Below are positions 25,182-33,339 of a DNA stretch of 58,338 bases, piece by piece. Position 1 is the first letter of the stretch. Every line of letters starts with the position of its first letter. Both the position numbers and the translations under genes were made by a program. Source of the stretch: Iamia sp035575815. GTDB taxonomy: Bacteria > Actinomycetota > Acidimicrobiia > Acidimicrobiales > Iamiaceae. The stretch covers positions 1 to 58,338 of the forward strand of contig NZ_DATLXO010000033.1 in NCBI RefSeq assembly GCF_035575815.1. Reading direction: 5' to 3'. The notes under the pieces are model-generated. The model ran no database searches. It saw nothing but the letters and a program-made list of their open reading frames with translations, and was not told the origin of the DNA.

Positions 25182-25333
25182 CTCTTGCCGCTCTTGCCCC
25201 CGGGTCCCTTGCCCTTCATGTTCCTGTACGAACCCTTGCGGCCCTGCTTGGCCAGCTTGCGACGGTTCCGGCGCTGAAGCTTGAGCCGGGCCTTCTCGGC
25301 TCGACGTTCCTCCCTGGTGGGATCGGCCGGCAT
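25178..25333 (-). CDS. 51-residue basic protein, first gene of the cassette
   Basis: ATG 25333 to TGA 25178 encodes MPADPTREERRAEKARLKLQ followed by RRNRRKLAKQGRKGSYRNMK and a Gly/Lys-rich end. About 40% of residues are Lys or Arg. The composition suggests nucleic-acid or ribosome association. It begins 24 bases after the HMA-stub gene and overlaps the next gene by four bases. Too short for most gene finders, it is supported mainly by this coupling. Confidence 0.55.
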   Translation of the reverse strand: MPADPTREERRAEKARLKLQRRNRRKLAKQGRKGSYRNMKGKGPGGKSGKR

Positions 25334-25357
25334 CGGAGGCGTGAGATCGGACGCCAC

Positions 25358-25759
25358 TCAGCGACCCCCGGTCGGGAGCCGGTCACCACGGCCGACGGTG
25401 CGCGGCTCGACCGCCGCGAGCGGCCACGCCACCGCCACCCGCCGCAGCCACATGTTTCGGGCCTTGGCCTCCGATGCCTCCGGGTCGGTGTCGCCCGCCT
25501 CGGCCACCGGCGCCAGCCCGTACCCGGCCTTGGCCACCGCCTCCACGAGATCACCCACACCCACCCGGGCCTGGTCAAGGTGCACGGTGGCCCGCCCGGT
25601 GGCGAAGTTGACCGCCGCATCGTTCACGCCCTCATGGCGGGACAACACCCGCTCCACCCGGTTGGCGCACGACCCGCACGTCATCCCCGACACGACCAGC
25701 TCGACCACTCCGGAGGAGTCGGCCAAGCGGCCCTCCTCCGCTGCCTTGGCGCCCATCAC
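25358..25759 (-). CDS. Stand-alone HMA (copper-binding) domain, truncated copA
   Basis: The protein has 133 residues. Residues 17-85 form a heavy-metal-associated domain with the GMTCGSCANRVE metal motif. The following KARNMWLRRVAVAWPLA matches the segment that enters the first membrane helix of CopA-type P-type ATPases, and then the frame ends. All ATPase domains are missing. The first codon overlaps the csoR stop, so expression should follow CsoR control. It could still work as a soluble copper chaperone (CopZ-like) or be a dead stump. Confidence 0.75.
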   Translation of the reverse strand: MMGAKAAEEGRLADSSGVVELVVSGMTCGSCANRVERVLSRHEGVNDAAVNFATGRATVHLDQARVGVGDLVEAVAKAGYGLAPVAEAGDTDPEASEAKARNMWLRRVAVAWPLAAVEPRTVGRGDRLPTGGR

Positions 25760-26061
25760 GCACTCTCGCCGGCGGGCTCAGGGAGCGGCCCGGTCGCCGT
25801 CCGGTCATAGCGCAGAGCCTCCATGAGCTCGTCCACGATCTCGTCGGACCGGCCCGCCACCATCGCCGCCGCCACGCACGTCTCGAGGTGATTGCGCAGC
25901 ATGATCCGGCTCGCCCGCTCCAGCGATCCCTGGACCGCCGACAGCTGCTTCATCACATCCGGGCAGTACGCGTCCTCCTCAACCATCCGGACGATCCCAT
26001 CCAAATGACCACGTGACGTCTTCAACCGGTTGAGAACAGAACGCTGATGCTCGGCCTTCAT
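25756..26061 (-). CDS. csoR: CsoR-family copper-sensing repressor
   Basis: This 101-residue all-helical repressor has the Cys-His-Cys site (C33, H58, C62 in AYCPDVMKQL and RNHLETCV) and the family-typical RGHLDGIVRMVEED. CsoR releases its operator when Cu(I) binds. ATG 26061 was chosen; the longer frame upstream reads through the operator at 26074-26093. It heads an operon with the truncated copA and probably the five-gene cassette, all on the same strand. Confidence 0.92.
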   Translation of the reverse strand: MKAEHQRSVLNRLKTSRGHLDGIVRMVEEDAYCPDVMKQLSAVQGSLERASRIMLRNHLETCVAAAMVAGRSDEIVDELMEALRYDRTATGPLPEPAGESA

Positions 26062-26073
26062 AGGGTCCCACCC

Positions 26074-26093
26074 TACCCCACCCGGGGTGGGTA
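26074..26093. promoter_or_regulatory. CsoR-type operator, copy 2
   Basis: TACCCCACCCGGGGTGGGTA contains a perfect CCCACCC-G-GGGTGGG repeat. It is 12 bases upstream of the csoR start, the usual place for autoregulation. Confidence 0.8.
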
Positions 26094-26139
26094 TGAAACC
26101 CAGAGGTAGGGGTTGGCGGCTCACATGGCCTCAGGCTGG

Positions 26140-27207
26140 CTAAGCCCGCCGGGCTGCGGAGGTGAGGCCCTGGGATTCCAGACGGCTCACCAGCGCCTTG
26201 GCGTCGCGGTCGATGCCGTCGGCAATGGAGGAGTTCAGCCGGGTCTGCCACGGCAATCCCATCCACGCCAGGCCCGGCACGGGCGAGGCGCCGCCCTCGT
26301 GGCGCGGCGAGCCGTCGACATCAAGGGCACCGGGCACCCGCAGCCACGGGTAGTGGGGCCGGAAGCCGGTGCACCACAGCACCGAGCTCGGTGTCACGCT
26401 CGTTCCGTCCTCGAGGCCGATGGTGCTGCCGTGGCCGGTGGTGACGCGGTGCGGGAGGAGCCGGATGGTGCCGTCGGCGATGAGCCGGGCCAGCTGCCGT
26501 CCGATGATCGCGTCGCCCCGCTGTCGGATCAGACGGCCAACCCGGGAGTCGGTGCCGACGTTGAGGATGCCGGTGGCATAGATCCACCAGTACAGGCTGA
26601 CGCCGAGGATCTTGTCCGGCAGATACCACAGACGAGGGGCGGCAATGGTGACCTGGTGGGTGACCGCCAGCTCACAGGCCAGTTGCGCCGCACTGTTGCC
26701 GCCGCCCACGACCAGGACCTCGCCGGACGGGACGTCGGCCGGCCGCCGGTACTGCGACGAGTGCAGCTGCCGCACCTCAGGGTCGAGCCCGGCGGCCGCG
26801 GCGGGGAGGGCCGGCCCGTGAAACGGGCCGGTGGCGATCACGACGTGGCCCGCCCTGATCGTGCCACCCGCGGTGTGGGCCAGGAAGCCTCCGCCCTCGG
26901 ATGGCTCGACCACCTCGATGGCGGTGTCCAGCTCGACCGGAAGGTCGTGGCGGCGGGCGTAGGCGGCCAGGTACGCCTGCATCTCGTCCTTCGTCGGGTA
27001 CCGGCTGGGCCCGGCCGGGAACGCCAGCCCGGGCAGGGCGCTGAACCGCCGGGGCGTGAACAGCCTCAGGCTGTCCCAACGGTCACACCAGCTCTGTCCG
27101 GGCCGCGGTCCGGCGTCGACGATCAGGAACGAAGCCAAAGTCCGTCGCGCCAGCCAGAAGCCGGCGCCCAGGCCGGCCTGGCCCGCACCGATGACCAACA
27201 CCTCCAC
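26140..27207 (-). CDS. FAD/NAD(P)-dependent oxidoreductase (flavin monooxygenase-like)
   Basis: This 355-residue protein has two dinucleotide-binding motifs: VLVIGAGQAGLGAGFWLAR at the N-terminus (FAD) and VLVVGGGNSAAQLACELA near residue 165 (NAD(P)H). Between them are RYPTKDEMQAYLAAYARR and the ATGPFHGPALP segment typical of the CzcO/class B flavin monooxygenase group. GTG 27207 was chosen because GGAAGGGGGG precedes it at good spacing; the longer frame lacks such a site. CzcO-like proteins are linked to cation-diffusion transporters, which fits the metal context. Substrate unknown. Confidence 0.82.
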   Translation of the reverse strand: MEVLVIGAGQAGLGAGFWLARRTLASFLIVDAGPRPGQSWCDRWDSLRLFTPRRFSALPGLAFPAGPSRYPTKDEMQAYLAAYARRHDLPVELDTAIEVVEPSEGGGFLAHTAGGTIRAGHVVIATGPFHGPALPAAAAGLDPEVRQLHSSQYRRPADVPSGEVLVVGGGNSAAQLACELAVTHQVTIAAPRLWYLPDKILGVSLYWWIYATGILNVGTDSRVGRLIRQRGDAIIGRQLARLIADGTIRLLPHRVTTGHGSTIGLEDGTSVTPSSVLWCTGFRPHYPWLRVPGALDVDGSPRHEGGASPVPGLAWMGLPWQTRLNSSIADGIDRDAKALVSRLESQGLTSAARRA

Positions 27208-27424
27208 GCAGCGGTCCCCCCCTTCCACCCGTCGCCTCGGACCTCCCGCCCCCAACCCGGTCACCGGTGATCAACGCCCGTGGTCACCAGTTCGTGCGCG
27301 CCGCGTGTGGGCGCCGATCGGCCGGCGGGACAGGCAGCCGGAACCGGTCGAGCGGAGCGGCGCCAAGCGCGACCATCATGCCGGACCCGCCACCGGAAGC
27401 GATGCCCCCCGTCGCCAGCTGACG

Positions 27425-27619
27425 TCACGTTTGGGACCTCCGTGCCCCTCTGAACTGGTCCTGGTCGGCGGGCTCGAACCGAAGCACGTAGGCGACGTGG
27501 GCCTTGCCCGTGGCAAAGTTGACGCTCGCCTCGCGGACGCCGTCCTGGCGGCCCAGCACCTTCTCGACCCGGGCGGCGCAGGACCCGCAGGTCATGCCCT
27601 CGACCCTCAGGTCGAGCAC
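27425..27619 (-). pseudogene. HMA-domain stub of a second copA-like gene
   Basis: The frame contains DLRVEGMTCGSCAARVEKVL and ASVNFATGKAHV, an HMA domain with the GMTCGSC motif. The expected start (MTATQPSDTDNS at 27665, overlapping the csoR stop) is in another frame, so a one-base shift lies near 27620-27635. After AHV the sequence turns into unrelated residues and ends. It decayed like the 25358 copy but further. Confidence 0.75.
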
Positions 27620-27661
27620 GGCGCCCCTGCGAGTTGTCGGTGTCGGAAGGCTGGGTCGCGG

Positions 27662-27982
27662 TCATGCCGACACGCCGGGCCCGGCGTGGGGGACCGGTTC
27701 GAGCCCCAGGGCGGGTGGCCCCGGATCGAAGCGCAGCGCCTCCACCAGCTCGTCAACGATCTCGGCCGTGCGCCCGGCCTGCATGGCCTCGGCGACGCAG
27801 GTCTCGAGGTGGTTGCGCAGCATCAAACGGTTCGCGCCCTGGACCGCGCCCTGCACCGCGGAGAGCTGCTTCATCACCTCAGGGCAGTACACCTCGTCCT
27901 CGACCATGCGGATCACTCCGTCGAGGTGGCCCCGAGCGTTCTTCAGTCGGCGGAGGACGGCGACCTGATGTTGGGGCTTCAT
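27662..27982 (-). CDS. CsoR-family repressor, second copy
   Basis: This 106-residue protein is closely related to the 25756-26061 CsoR and has C33, H58 and C62 at identical positions (VYCPEVMKQL, RNHLETCV). ATG 27982 lies 11 bases downstream of the operator at 27994-28010. The coding sequence is clearly diverged from copy 1 (for example in the C-terminal 20 residues), so this is an old paralogue or a separate acquisition and not a recent duplication. Confidence 0.92.
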   Translation of the reverse strand: MKPQHQVAVLRRLKNARGHLDGVIRMVEDEVYCPEVMKQLSAVQGAVQGANRLMLRNHLETCVAEAMQAGRTAEIVDELVEALRFDPGPPALGLEPVPHAGPGVSA

Positions 27983-27993
27983 GGGCTGACCCT

Positions 27994-28010
27994 ACCCACC
28001 CGGGGTGGGT
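27994..28010. promoter_or_regulatory. CsoR-type operator, copy 3
   Basis: ACCCACCCGGGGTGGGT is a perfect 8+1+8 inverted repeat upstream of the second csoR. It shares the CCCACCC-G-GGGTGGG core with copies 1 and 2. The divergent broken gene at 28040 could also have been controlled by it. Confidence 0.8.
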
Positions 28011-28039
28011 TCTCCACGTCTCGGTGGTTGACTGGTCGA

Positions 28040-28655
28040 GTGTCCGCCGTCGGAGGTCCGAGGCCGTGGAGTCGCGGCCTGGCATCGTCGGCGCTGACCA
28101 CGGCCATCGTGGTCGTCGATGTCGGCCTCTCGCGGATCGCCTGGGGACACGGCGCCGGTGTGGGCTGGCTGGCGCACGTCCTCCTCGCCGCCGTGGCCGT
28201 GGTGTTCGCAGTCGGCACGCTCTACACGTGGCGCGCCGGGCAGCCGATGCCACTGCCGGTCCTGTGCGTCTCGGGCATCGTGCTGATGGCGCTCGTGGCC
28301 GACCTGCTCAGCCCGGCGGTGGCGGGTCGAGGGACGGGGACGAGCGTGACTCGCGCCGCAAGCGCGGGAACGGCCCTCACACTGCTCACGGCTGCCGGGG
28401 CGTCGGTCGCGCTGTACCTCCTCGTCCTTCGACGCCTCTCTGGCCCCGCTCCTCTGCACACCGACGAGACCGGTGGGCGAGGCCCGGCCGTGGTCTTCGT
28501 CCATGGACTGGGTGCGTCGGGGCGGTACTGGGACGCAGTCGTCTCCCGGCTGGCCGGTCGCCGCAGCGTCGCCGTCGACCTCCTCGGGTTCGGGCGCTCT
28601 CCCAAACCCCGCCGGGCCAGCTACGACGTCGGCTGCCACACCGACGCCCTGGCCC
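28040..28655 (+). pseudogene. Membrane/alpha-beta-hydrolase fusion gene, truncated
   Basis: GTG 28040 opens a frame with about four membrane helices (WLAHVLLAAVAVVFAVGTLY, LPVLCVSGIVLMALVADLL and others). The start of an alpha/beta-hydrolase domain follows (VVFVHGLGASGRYWDAVVSR, LLGFGRSPKPRRASYDVG). Around 28655 similarity ends before the nucleophile elbow. The frame then runs on through antisense of the next gene. The break coincides with the truncated end of the minus-strand gene at 28650-28817, so both genes lost their 3' ends in one deletion. Confidence 0.68.
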
Positions 28656-28817
28656 AAGGGCAACGGTGTGGGCACCGTAGGCGGCATACATGCCCACAAC
28701 GGTTGAGGGCCGGAGGTCGTCGATGGTCTCGTAGTCGTGTTCCCTGCGCCGGACGACCGGGATGGTGGCGGCAGCGAGGCCAGCGGCGAGGAGAAGGGGT
28801 GCGGGGCGGCGGATCAT
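28650..28817 (-). pseudogene. Start of an unidentified membrane-anchored protein, 3' truncated
   Basis: ATG 28817 begins MIRRPAPLLLAAGLAAATIP, a signal or anchor, then VVRRREHDYETIDDLRPSTV and VGMYAAYGAHTVALG. The sequence ends at the junction with the truncated hydrolase gene. It follows the CDF transporter gene by 22 bases, so it was probably the last gene of that operon. Family not recognised. Confidence 0.5.
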
Positions 28818-28839
28818 CGAGGGGCTCCCAGGGTCGGGG

Positions 28840-29496
28840 TCAGCAGCAGTCGTCGAGCTCATCGGCCCGCCAGTGCTCGATGCCTTCGCGGCCGGCGACG
28901 TAGACGACGCCGAGGGCGGCGAGGGGGTCGGCCCACCACCAGCCGAGGGCGGCGTTGGCGACCAGGCCGACGAGGAGGATGGCCGAGAGCCAGACGCAGA
29001 GGGTGGTCTCGGTCGCGTCCGCGGTGACGGCCCGGCTGCCGAGGCGTTCGCCCACCCGACGCTTGGCCCGGGCGAGCAGCGGCATCACGATCAGTGACAC
29101 CACCGCAAGGGCGATGCCGACGGTGCTCTCCTCGGCGTGCGTGCCGCTGACGAGCTTGCGGAGGGACTCGATGCCGACGCCGACGGCGAGGACGAGGAAG
29201 GTGGCGGCGATGAGGCGGACGGCGCGGCGTTCGGCGACGTCGGACACGGCCCGGCCGTGGCGTTCGGCGGCGAGTCGCCAGAGGATCACCGAGCCGGCGA
29301 AGACCTCGACGTAGGAGTCGACGCCGAAGCCGACCAGGGCGATGGATCCGGCTGCGACTCCGGAAGCGATGGCGACCACCCCCTCGACTGCGTTCCACGC
29401 GATCGTGAACCAGGCCAGCCAGCGCCCCCGCCGGACGAGCTTGGCCCGCGCCGCCTCATGGGTGATGATGTCATGGGCAGGTTCGGAGACGGTCAT
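28840..29496 (-). CDS. Cation diffusion facilitator family transporter, short form
   Basis: This 218-residue protein has six predicted helices. Its CDF hallmarks include IALVGFGVDSYVEVFAGSV (helix 2 metal site) and SRAVTADATETTLCVWLSA (helix 5 region). The C-terminal cytosolic ferredoxin-like domain of full CDF proteins is missing, and the protein ends in Asp/Cys-rich DELDDCC. CDF transporters export Zn2+, Co2+, Ni2+ or similar using the proton gradient. ATG 29496 overlaps the upstream stop (ATGA). Confidence 0.82.
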   Translation of the reverse strand: MTVSEPAHDIITHEAARAKLVRRGRWLAWFTIAWNAVEGVVAIASGVAAGSIALVGFGVDSYVEVFAGSVILWRLAAERHGRAVSDVAERRAVRLIAATFLVLAVGVGIESLRKLVSGTHAEESTVGIALAVVSLIVMPLLARAKRRVGERLGSRAVTADATETTLCVWLSAILLVGLVANAALGWWWADPLAALGVVYVAGREGIEHWRADELDDCC

Positions 29497-30205
29497 GTCG
29501 CCGGCCCTGTGGCATCGGTGCCTGTCAGACGGGCCGAAGGGCCGTTGACTGGCCCGCCGTTCTGGCCCTGACCCGACCGCGCGACTCGTCGATTGGCATC
29601 GCTCCCGACACGACTCTCGGCCCCGTCGGTCGCGGTCGCCTCGTCGACTGATCCGAAGAGCTCATGGCGCCACCGCGTCACCAGCTCAGACGTGTCCCGG
29701 TCGTTGGGGTGGAACCCTCGGCGCTGGTACTGGACGAGCTGCCCGACGGCACCGACCGACAGGAAGGGCGAGCGCAGAAGCCGGCCGAGCCCCTTCACCA
29801 CACGCCATGGATGCCGGGGATAGCCCATCGTGGACAGGTGACGGTTGAACGCTCGATGCTCCCGGCCGTGCATCGATTCCTGGCCGATGAAGCCGTCGAC
29901 GGCCTCGGCGAGGCGATCGTCATCGATGCGATCGCGGACAGCTGCGACGGAGCGGACGAAGTAGTCCTCCCGTCGGGGAAGGTGGCCGAGAGCATGGCGA
30001 ACTCGTGGCTCATCACGATGTCGTCGGCGACGAAGTACTTCGGAACGCCTGCGAAGTGGCGATGGAGATCGACGTCACGTACGGGCACCGTTGCCTCGGT
30101 GTCGGGCTTCGAGGCCGAGGGGGTACGGGTCGCCGTGGGACCGCCTGGTGGCGGCCGGTCGAGATCCAGCGTGCCGTTCGGAGTGTCTCTCTTCGCTGGG
30201 ATCAT
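29493..30205 (-). pseudogene. PF10118-type metal-dependent hydrolase, frameshifted
   Basis: The first frame (ATG 30205 after GGAAGGAGAGAG) gives RHFAGVPKYFVADDIVMSHE, the family N-terminus. A one-base loss near 29970 (CTCCCGTC on the plus strand) shifts the frame. Reading on in the other frame restores DYFVRSVAAVRDRIDD, GFIGQESMHGREHRAFNRHL and LVQYQRRGFHPND up to 29493. The E-x2-HGREH motif is the predicted metal site. Its stop overlaps the CDF start. Unless the shift is a sequencing error, the product is inactive. Confidence 0.78.
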
Positions 30206-30382
30206 GATCTCTCTCCTTCCGAGGATGCAGCGGTCGGGCGTCGTTGACGGCAGTGATCACGGTGATCTCGGCGTCTGATTCGGCCAGCACCAACGGCGCA
30301 GCGAGCCGACGTCACGTCGGTCCGCACACCTCTGGCTGGTCGACCGGGCCCGGACCGACGGCCTGGAGGAGGGCGGTGGCGG

Positions 30383-31041
30383 TCATGGCACGACGTCCTG
30401 TCTTTGCGGGTCTGGCGTGAACCGTGCCCGGCAGTGCTCAGCACAGAACCAGTGGCGGCGGTCGCCGAGGTCGAGGTGTGGGGTGGTCGGGCCGGGGGTG
30501 ATGCGCATGCCGCAGACCGGGTCGGTGACCGTCGTGTGTTGGTCGTGCCCGCAGGGGGTGAGGCTGTAGGCGTCGACCGGGTCGAGGACACCGGGGAGCT
30601 CCACCGGGCCGAGCGGTCGACCCTGTGACCGGCGTCGGCGGCGGCCCGGGCCACCGTATCGGCGACCCACAGGCTCGATGCCGGTGCGGCATCGGAGAGC
30701 CGCGATGCCAGGTTGAGGGTGTGACCGAGGACGTCGCCGCCGCGCTCGGCGACGGGGCCGTGGGTGATGCCACCGGCGATCTCGGGTAGCCCGTCGTGGT
30801 CGTGGAAGGCGGTGACGACGCGGACGGCCACGGCAATCCCATCTGTGGGGGTGGGGGCGGTGAGGAGGACCCCGTCGCCGAGGGTCTTGACCAGGCGGGC
30901 CTGACCCTGGTGGGCGCCGTCGACGGCGTCGATGAGCTGGTCGAGGACCGCGAGGGCGGCGGCGTCGCCGTGGACGTCGGTGAGGGTGGTGAACCGGGCC
31001 AGATCCAGAAAGGCGACGGTGGTATCGGTGTCGGTCAGCAG
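30383..31041 (-). pseudogene. Class III adenylate cyclase-like domain fused to a YHS metal-binding domain, frameshifted
   Basis: One frame from about 31041 gives TVAFLDLARFTTLTDVHGDA, LVKTLGDGVLL and AGGITHGPVAERGGDVLGHT, a cyclase homology domain. Near 30615 the frame shifts and the other frame supplies GPVELPGVLDPVDAYSL and a YHS domain (TVTDPVCGMRITP, HWFCAEHCRARFTPDP) to the stop at 30383. No ATG, GTG or TTG opens the first frame; the only candidates are CTG codons at the overlap with the CDF stop (CTGCTGA). It was probably once one protein coupling a cyclase-like domain to a metal-binding YHS tail. Confidence 0.7.
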
Positions 31042-31955
31042 GAGACCTCGTCGCAGCCTTGGTGATCAGCGGGTTCGACCTGGAGGGTGGCATGCGCGAT
31101 CTCGTAGGTGTCTTGGAGCAGGGCCCGGGCCTGGTCGAGCACACCGTGGGTGGCGGCGAGGTCGTCGACGACGAGGTGGGCCGAGGCGTTTTCCATGTCC
31201 GAGGTGAGGGTCCAGACGTGGAGGTCGTGGACCCCGACCACGCCTGGGAGCGCGGCCAGCTCCGCCCGCAGTGCGCTCAGGTCGACTTCGGGGGGTGCGG
31301 CCTGGAGCAGGATGCGCACGGCCTGGGAGCCGAGTCGCCAGGTGCGGGGCAGGATCCACAGCCCGATCCCTGCGCCCACGACGGGGTCCACCCAGGTCCA
31401 GCCGAACAGCTCCAGCAGGATGGCGGCGACGATGACCCCGATCGAGCCGAGGGTGTCGGCCAGGACCTCGAGGTAGGCGCCCTCAACGTTGATGGACTCC
31501 TTCGACCCCTGGCGCAGCAGGAGGAAGGCGATGACGTTCACGACGAGGCCAAGCGTGGCCACGATCAACATGGGGATACCGAGCACCTCGGCGTCGCCGG
31601 TGATGCGACGGGCCGCCTCGATCAGGACGTAGATGGCCACGCCGAACAGCAGGAGCGAGTTCACGAAGGCCGCCAGGATCTCCAGGCGGTACATGCCGAA
31701 GGTGTTCTGCCCGGCATCGGACCGTCGGCTGTGGCGACTCGCCAGCTGGATGGCCGCCAGGGCCATCCCGAGCCCGATCACATCGGTCAGCATGTGCCCC
31801 GCATCGGACAGCAGGGCCAGCGAGTTGGTCAGCAGCCCGCCCACGGCCTCGACCAGGAAGAACACGAAGATGAGGACGAAGGAGATGGCCAGGCGCTTCT
31901 GGTGGCGCGCCCCGGCCCGCAACGCCCCCGCACCGTGGTCGTGATCGCCGCTCAC
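31035..31955 (-). CDS. CzcD-like cation diffusion facilitator
   Basis: This 306-residue CDF transporter has an N-terminal His segment (GDHDHGAG) and six helices with LALLSDAGHMLTDVIGLGMA (helix 2 HxxxD site) and EVLADTLGSIGVIVAAILLE (helix 5). A full C-terminal cytosolic domain follows (GVHDLHVWTLTSDMENASAH). It should export Zn2+, Cd2+ or Co2+ from the cytosol. GTG 31955 (VSGDHDHG) was chosen for its GGGGTGG site and family length; a longer frame to 32102 overlaps arsR. It lies directly downstream of the ArsR regulator, which points to metal-inducible control. Confidence 0.88.
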   Translation of the reverse strand: MSGDHDHGAGALRAGARHQKRLAISFVLIFVFFLVEAVGGLLTNSLALLSDAGHMLTDVIGLGMALAAIQLASRHSRRSDAGQNTFGMYRLEILAAFVNSLLLFGVAIYVLIEAARRITGDAEVLGIPMLIVATLGLVVNVIAFLLLRQGSKESINVEGAYLEVLADTLGSIGVIVAAILLELFGWTWVDPVVGAGIGLWILPRTWRLGSQAVRILLQAAPPEVDLSALRAELAALPGVVGVHDLHVWTLTSDMENASAHLVVDDLAATHGVLDQARALLQDTYEIAHATLQVEPADHQGCDEVSC

Positions 31956-32091
31956 CGGTGCACCACCCCGTCGCCGACCGAGCCCACGCCCTCGGCACGA
32001 AGGCGGTGCCCAGAAACGCCGCCGCCTCCGCTCACCGGGCCCGCTCCGACCTCGCAAGGCCGGTACTGCCCGTTTCGCCCGCCGCGCTCGC

Positions 32092-32496
32092 TCACGAGTC
32101 ACCGTCCTGGTGGGCCAGGTGCTGACGGGACAGGTCGAGCAGCAGGCGGACGTGGGCGTCGTCGAGGCGGTAGTAGATTATCCGGCCGTCGCGCCGGTTG
32201 CGGACGATGCCGGCGGTCCGCAGTAGGCGCATGGCGTGGGACACCGTCGTCTCCGGGACCTCCGCCACCGCAGCCAGGTCACACACGCACAGCTCCCCGC
32301 CCTCCAGCAGGGCGTAGAGGATCCGCACCCGGTTGGGATCGCCGAGGAGCTTGAACCCCTCGGCCAACCGGGCCGCCTCATCCCGACCGATCAGCGTCTC
32401 CGCCGTCGCCGCCACCCGCCCGGGATCAACGGACCGCACGGCACAGCTGTCCTCGACGATCGCCGGGGCCTCGGGAGTTGTCATTGATGTCTTCAC
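32092..32496 (-). CDS. ArsR/SmtB-family metal-sensing repressor
   Basis: This 134-residue winged-helix repressor has FKLLGDPNRVRILYALLEGG, ELCVCDLAAVAEVPETTVSH (recognition helix region with CxC) and GRIIYYRLDDAHVRLLLDL. The paired Cys near helix alpha3 and the D/H residues in the last helix (DDAH, RQHLAHQDG) suggest Cd/Pb-type and Zn-type metal sites. GTG 32496 overlaps the ctaG stop (GTGA); ATG 32484 is an alternative start that would clear the operator. It probably represses itself and the CDF gene downstream. Confidence 0.88.
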   Translation of the reverse strand: MKTSMTTPEAPAIVEDSCAVRSVDPGRVAATAETLIGRDEAARLAEGFKLLGDPNRVRILYALLEGGELCVCDLAAVAEVPETTVSHAMRLLRTAGIVRNRRDGRIIYYRLDDAHVRLLLDLSRQHLAHQDGDS

Positions 32497-32506
32497 ATCT
32501 GTGAAG
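32491..32506. promoter_or_regulatory. ArsR-type operator
   Basis: CTTCACATCTGTGAAG is a perfect 6+4+6 inverted repeat followed by ATATATC. It overlaps the GTG start and sits just before ATG 32484. AT-richness and spacing resemble SmtB/ArsR boxes. Confidence 0.6.
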
Positions 32507-33270
32507 ATATATCAGTCGGGGTGAGTTTGGCAAGGTGCCGCCCTGGTGGTTCGTCGCTGGTCGCACCACGAGGCTCGGTCCCTGCCCGGACAGCATCGGG
32601 GTGGGAGGTCGGGGCCCGGTCGCCGGGGAGGGTGCCGACCCAGCGGAAGAAGATGACGGTGATGATCGACCAGAGGAGGATCCCTCCGCCCAGCTTCATG
32701 ACCAGTCCGGCGGCCTGGGTGTCGGTGATGGCGCTGATGCCCCCACAGCCGGGGAGAGTTGGCGTACACGTCGTAGAACGGCCCGTCGGCCCAGGTGAGG
32801 AACGAGGCCGGGGACGTGGGGATCACCGAGGAGAGGAACAGGTAGCCCATCTGCAGTGGCTCCGACAGGCGGGGGTACTCCGGGATGGGGCTCAGGACCG
32901 GGAGCCAGAACAGCAGTCCGCTACCCACCCACAGAACGTGCATCCCGAAGTGGGCGACGTCGTTGGTGACGTACACCTCGACCAGCTCCGGCCAGTGGCT
33001 GACGACCAGCACCAGGTTGAAGACGGCCAGGGCCACGAGCGGACGCGCAAGTCGGGCCAGGACCGGGCGGACGGGAAGGGTGAGCTCGCGCAACAGCCAC
33101 CCCGGGATGCCCGCCAGCAGCAGCGGCGCCGCGATCAGGGTCATGACCAGGTACTGGATCATGTGGACGCTGAACAGATAGCCGTCACCGATGGTGTCGA
33201 GCGGCCACGACGCCGACACCGCCAGGGCCACCAGCCCGGCGAAGAACAACCTCGACGGCTGACTGTGATT
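32493..33270 (-). pseudogene. CtaG-like cytochrome oxidase assembly membrane protein, N-truncated and frameshifted
   Basis: The frame reads FFAGLVALAVSASW, GYLFSVHMIQYLVMTLIAAP, LARPLVALAVFNLVLVVSHW and TSPASFLTWADGPFYDVYA, the conserved core of CtaG (caa3 oxidase/copper assembly). An extra G in a G-run at about 32741-32746 shifts the frame. The other frame continues MKLGGGILLWSIITVIFFRW and ends at 32493. The usual first one or two helices upstream of 33270 are missing. A copper-linked function fits the island theme. The homopolymer indel could be a sequencing error, but the N-terminal loss could not. Confidence 0.78.
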
Positions 33271-33339
33271 CGCATCTACGTCCAGACCTGCCCCCCCGGG
33301 GGGTCGAAGCCAGTCGACCTAGCACTACCGCCGGGCTCG

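Noticed and set aside
27056..28903. 615-codon plus-strand frame across oxidoreductase, csoR and hydrolase regions
   Set aside because: Only 28040-28655 shows protein features; the rest is antisense shadow of real minus-strand genes.
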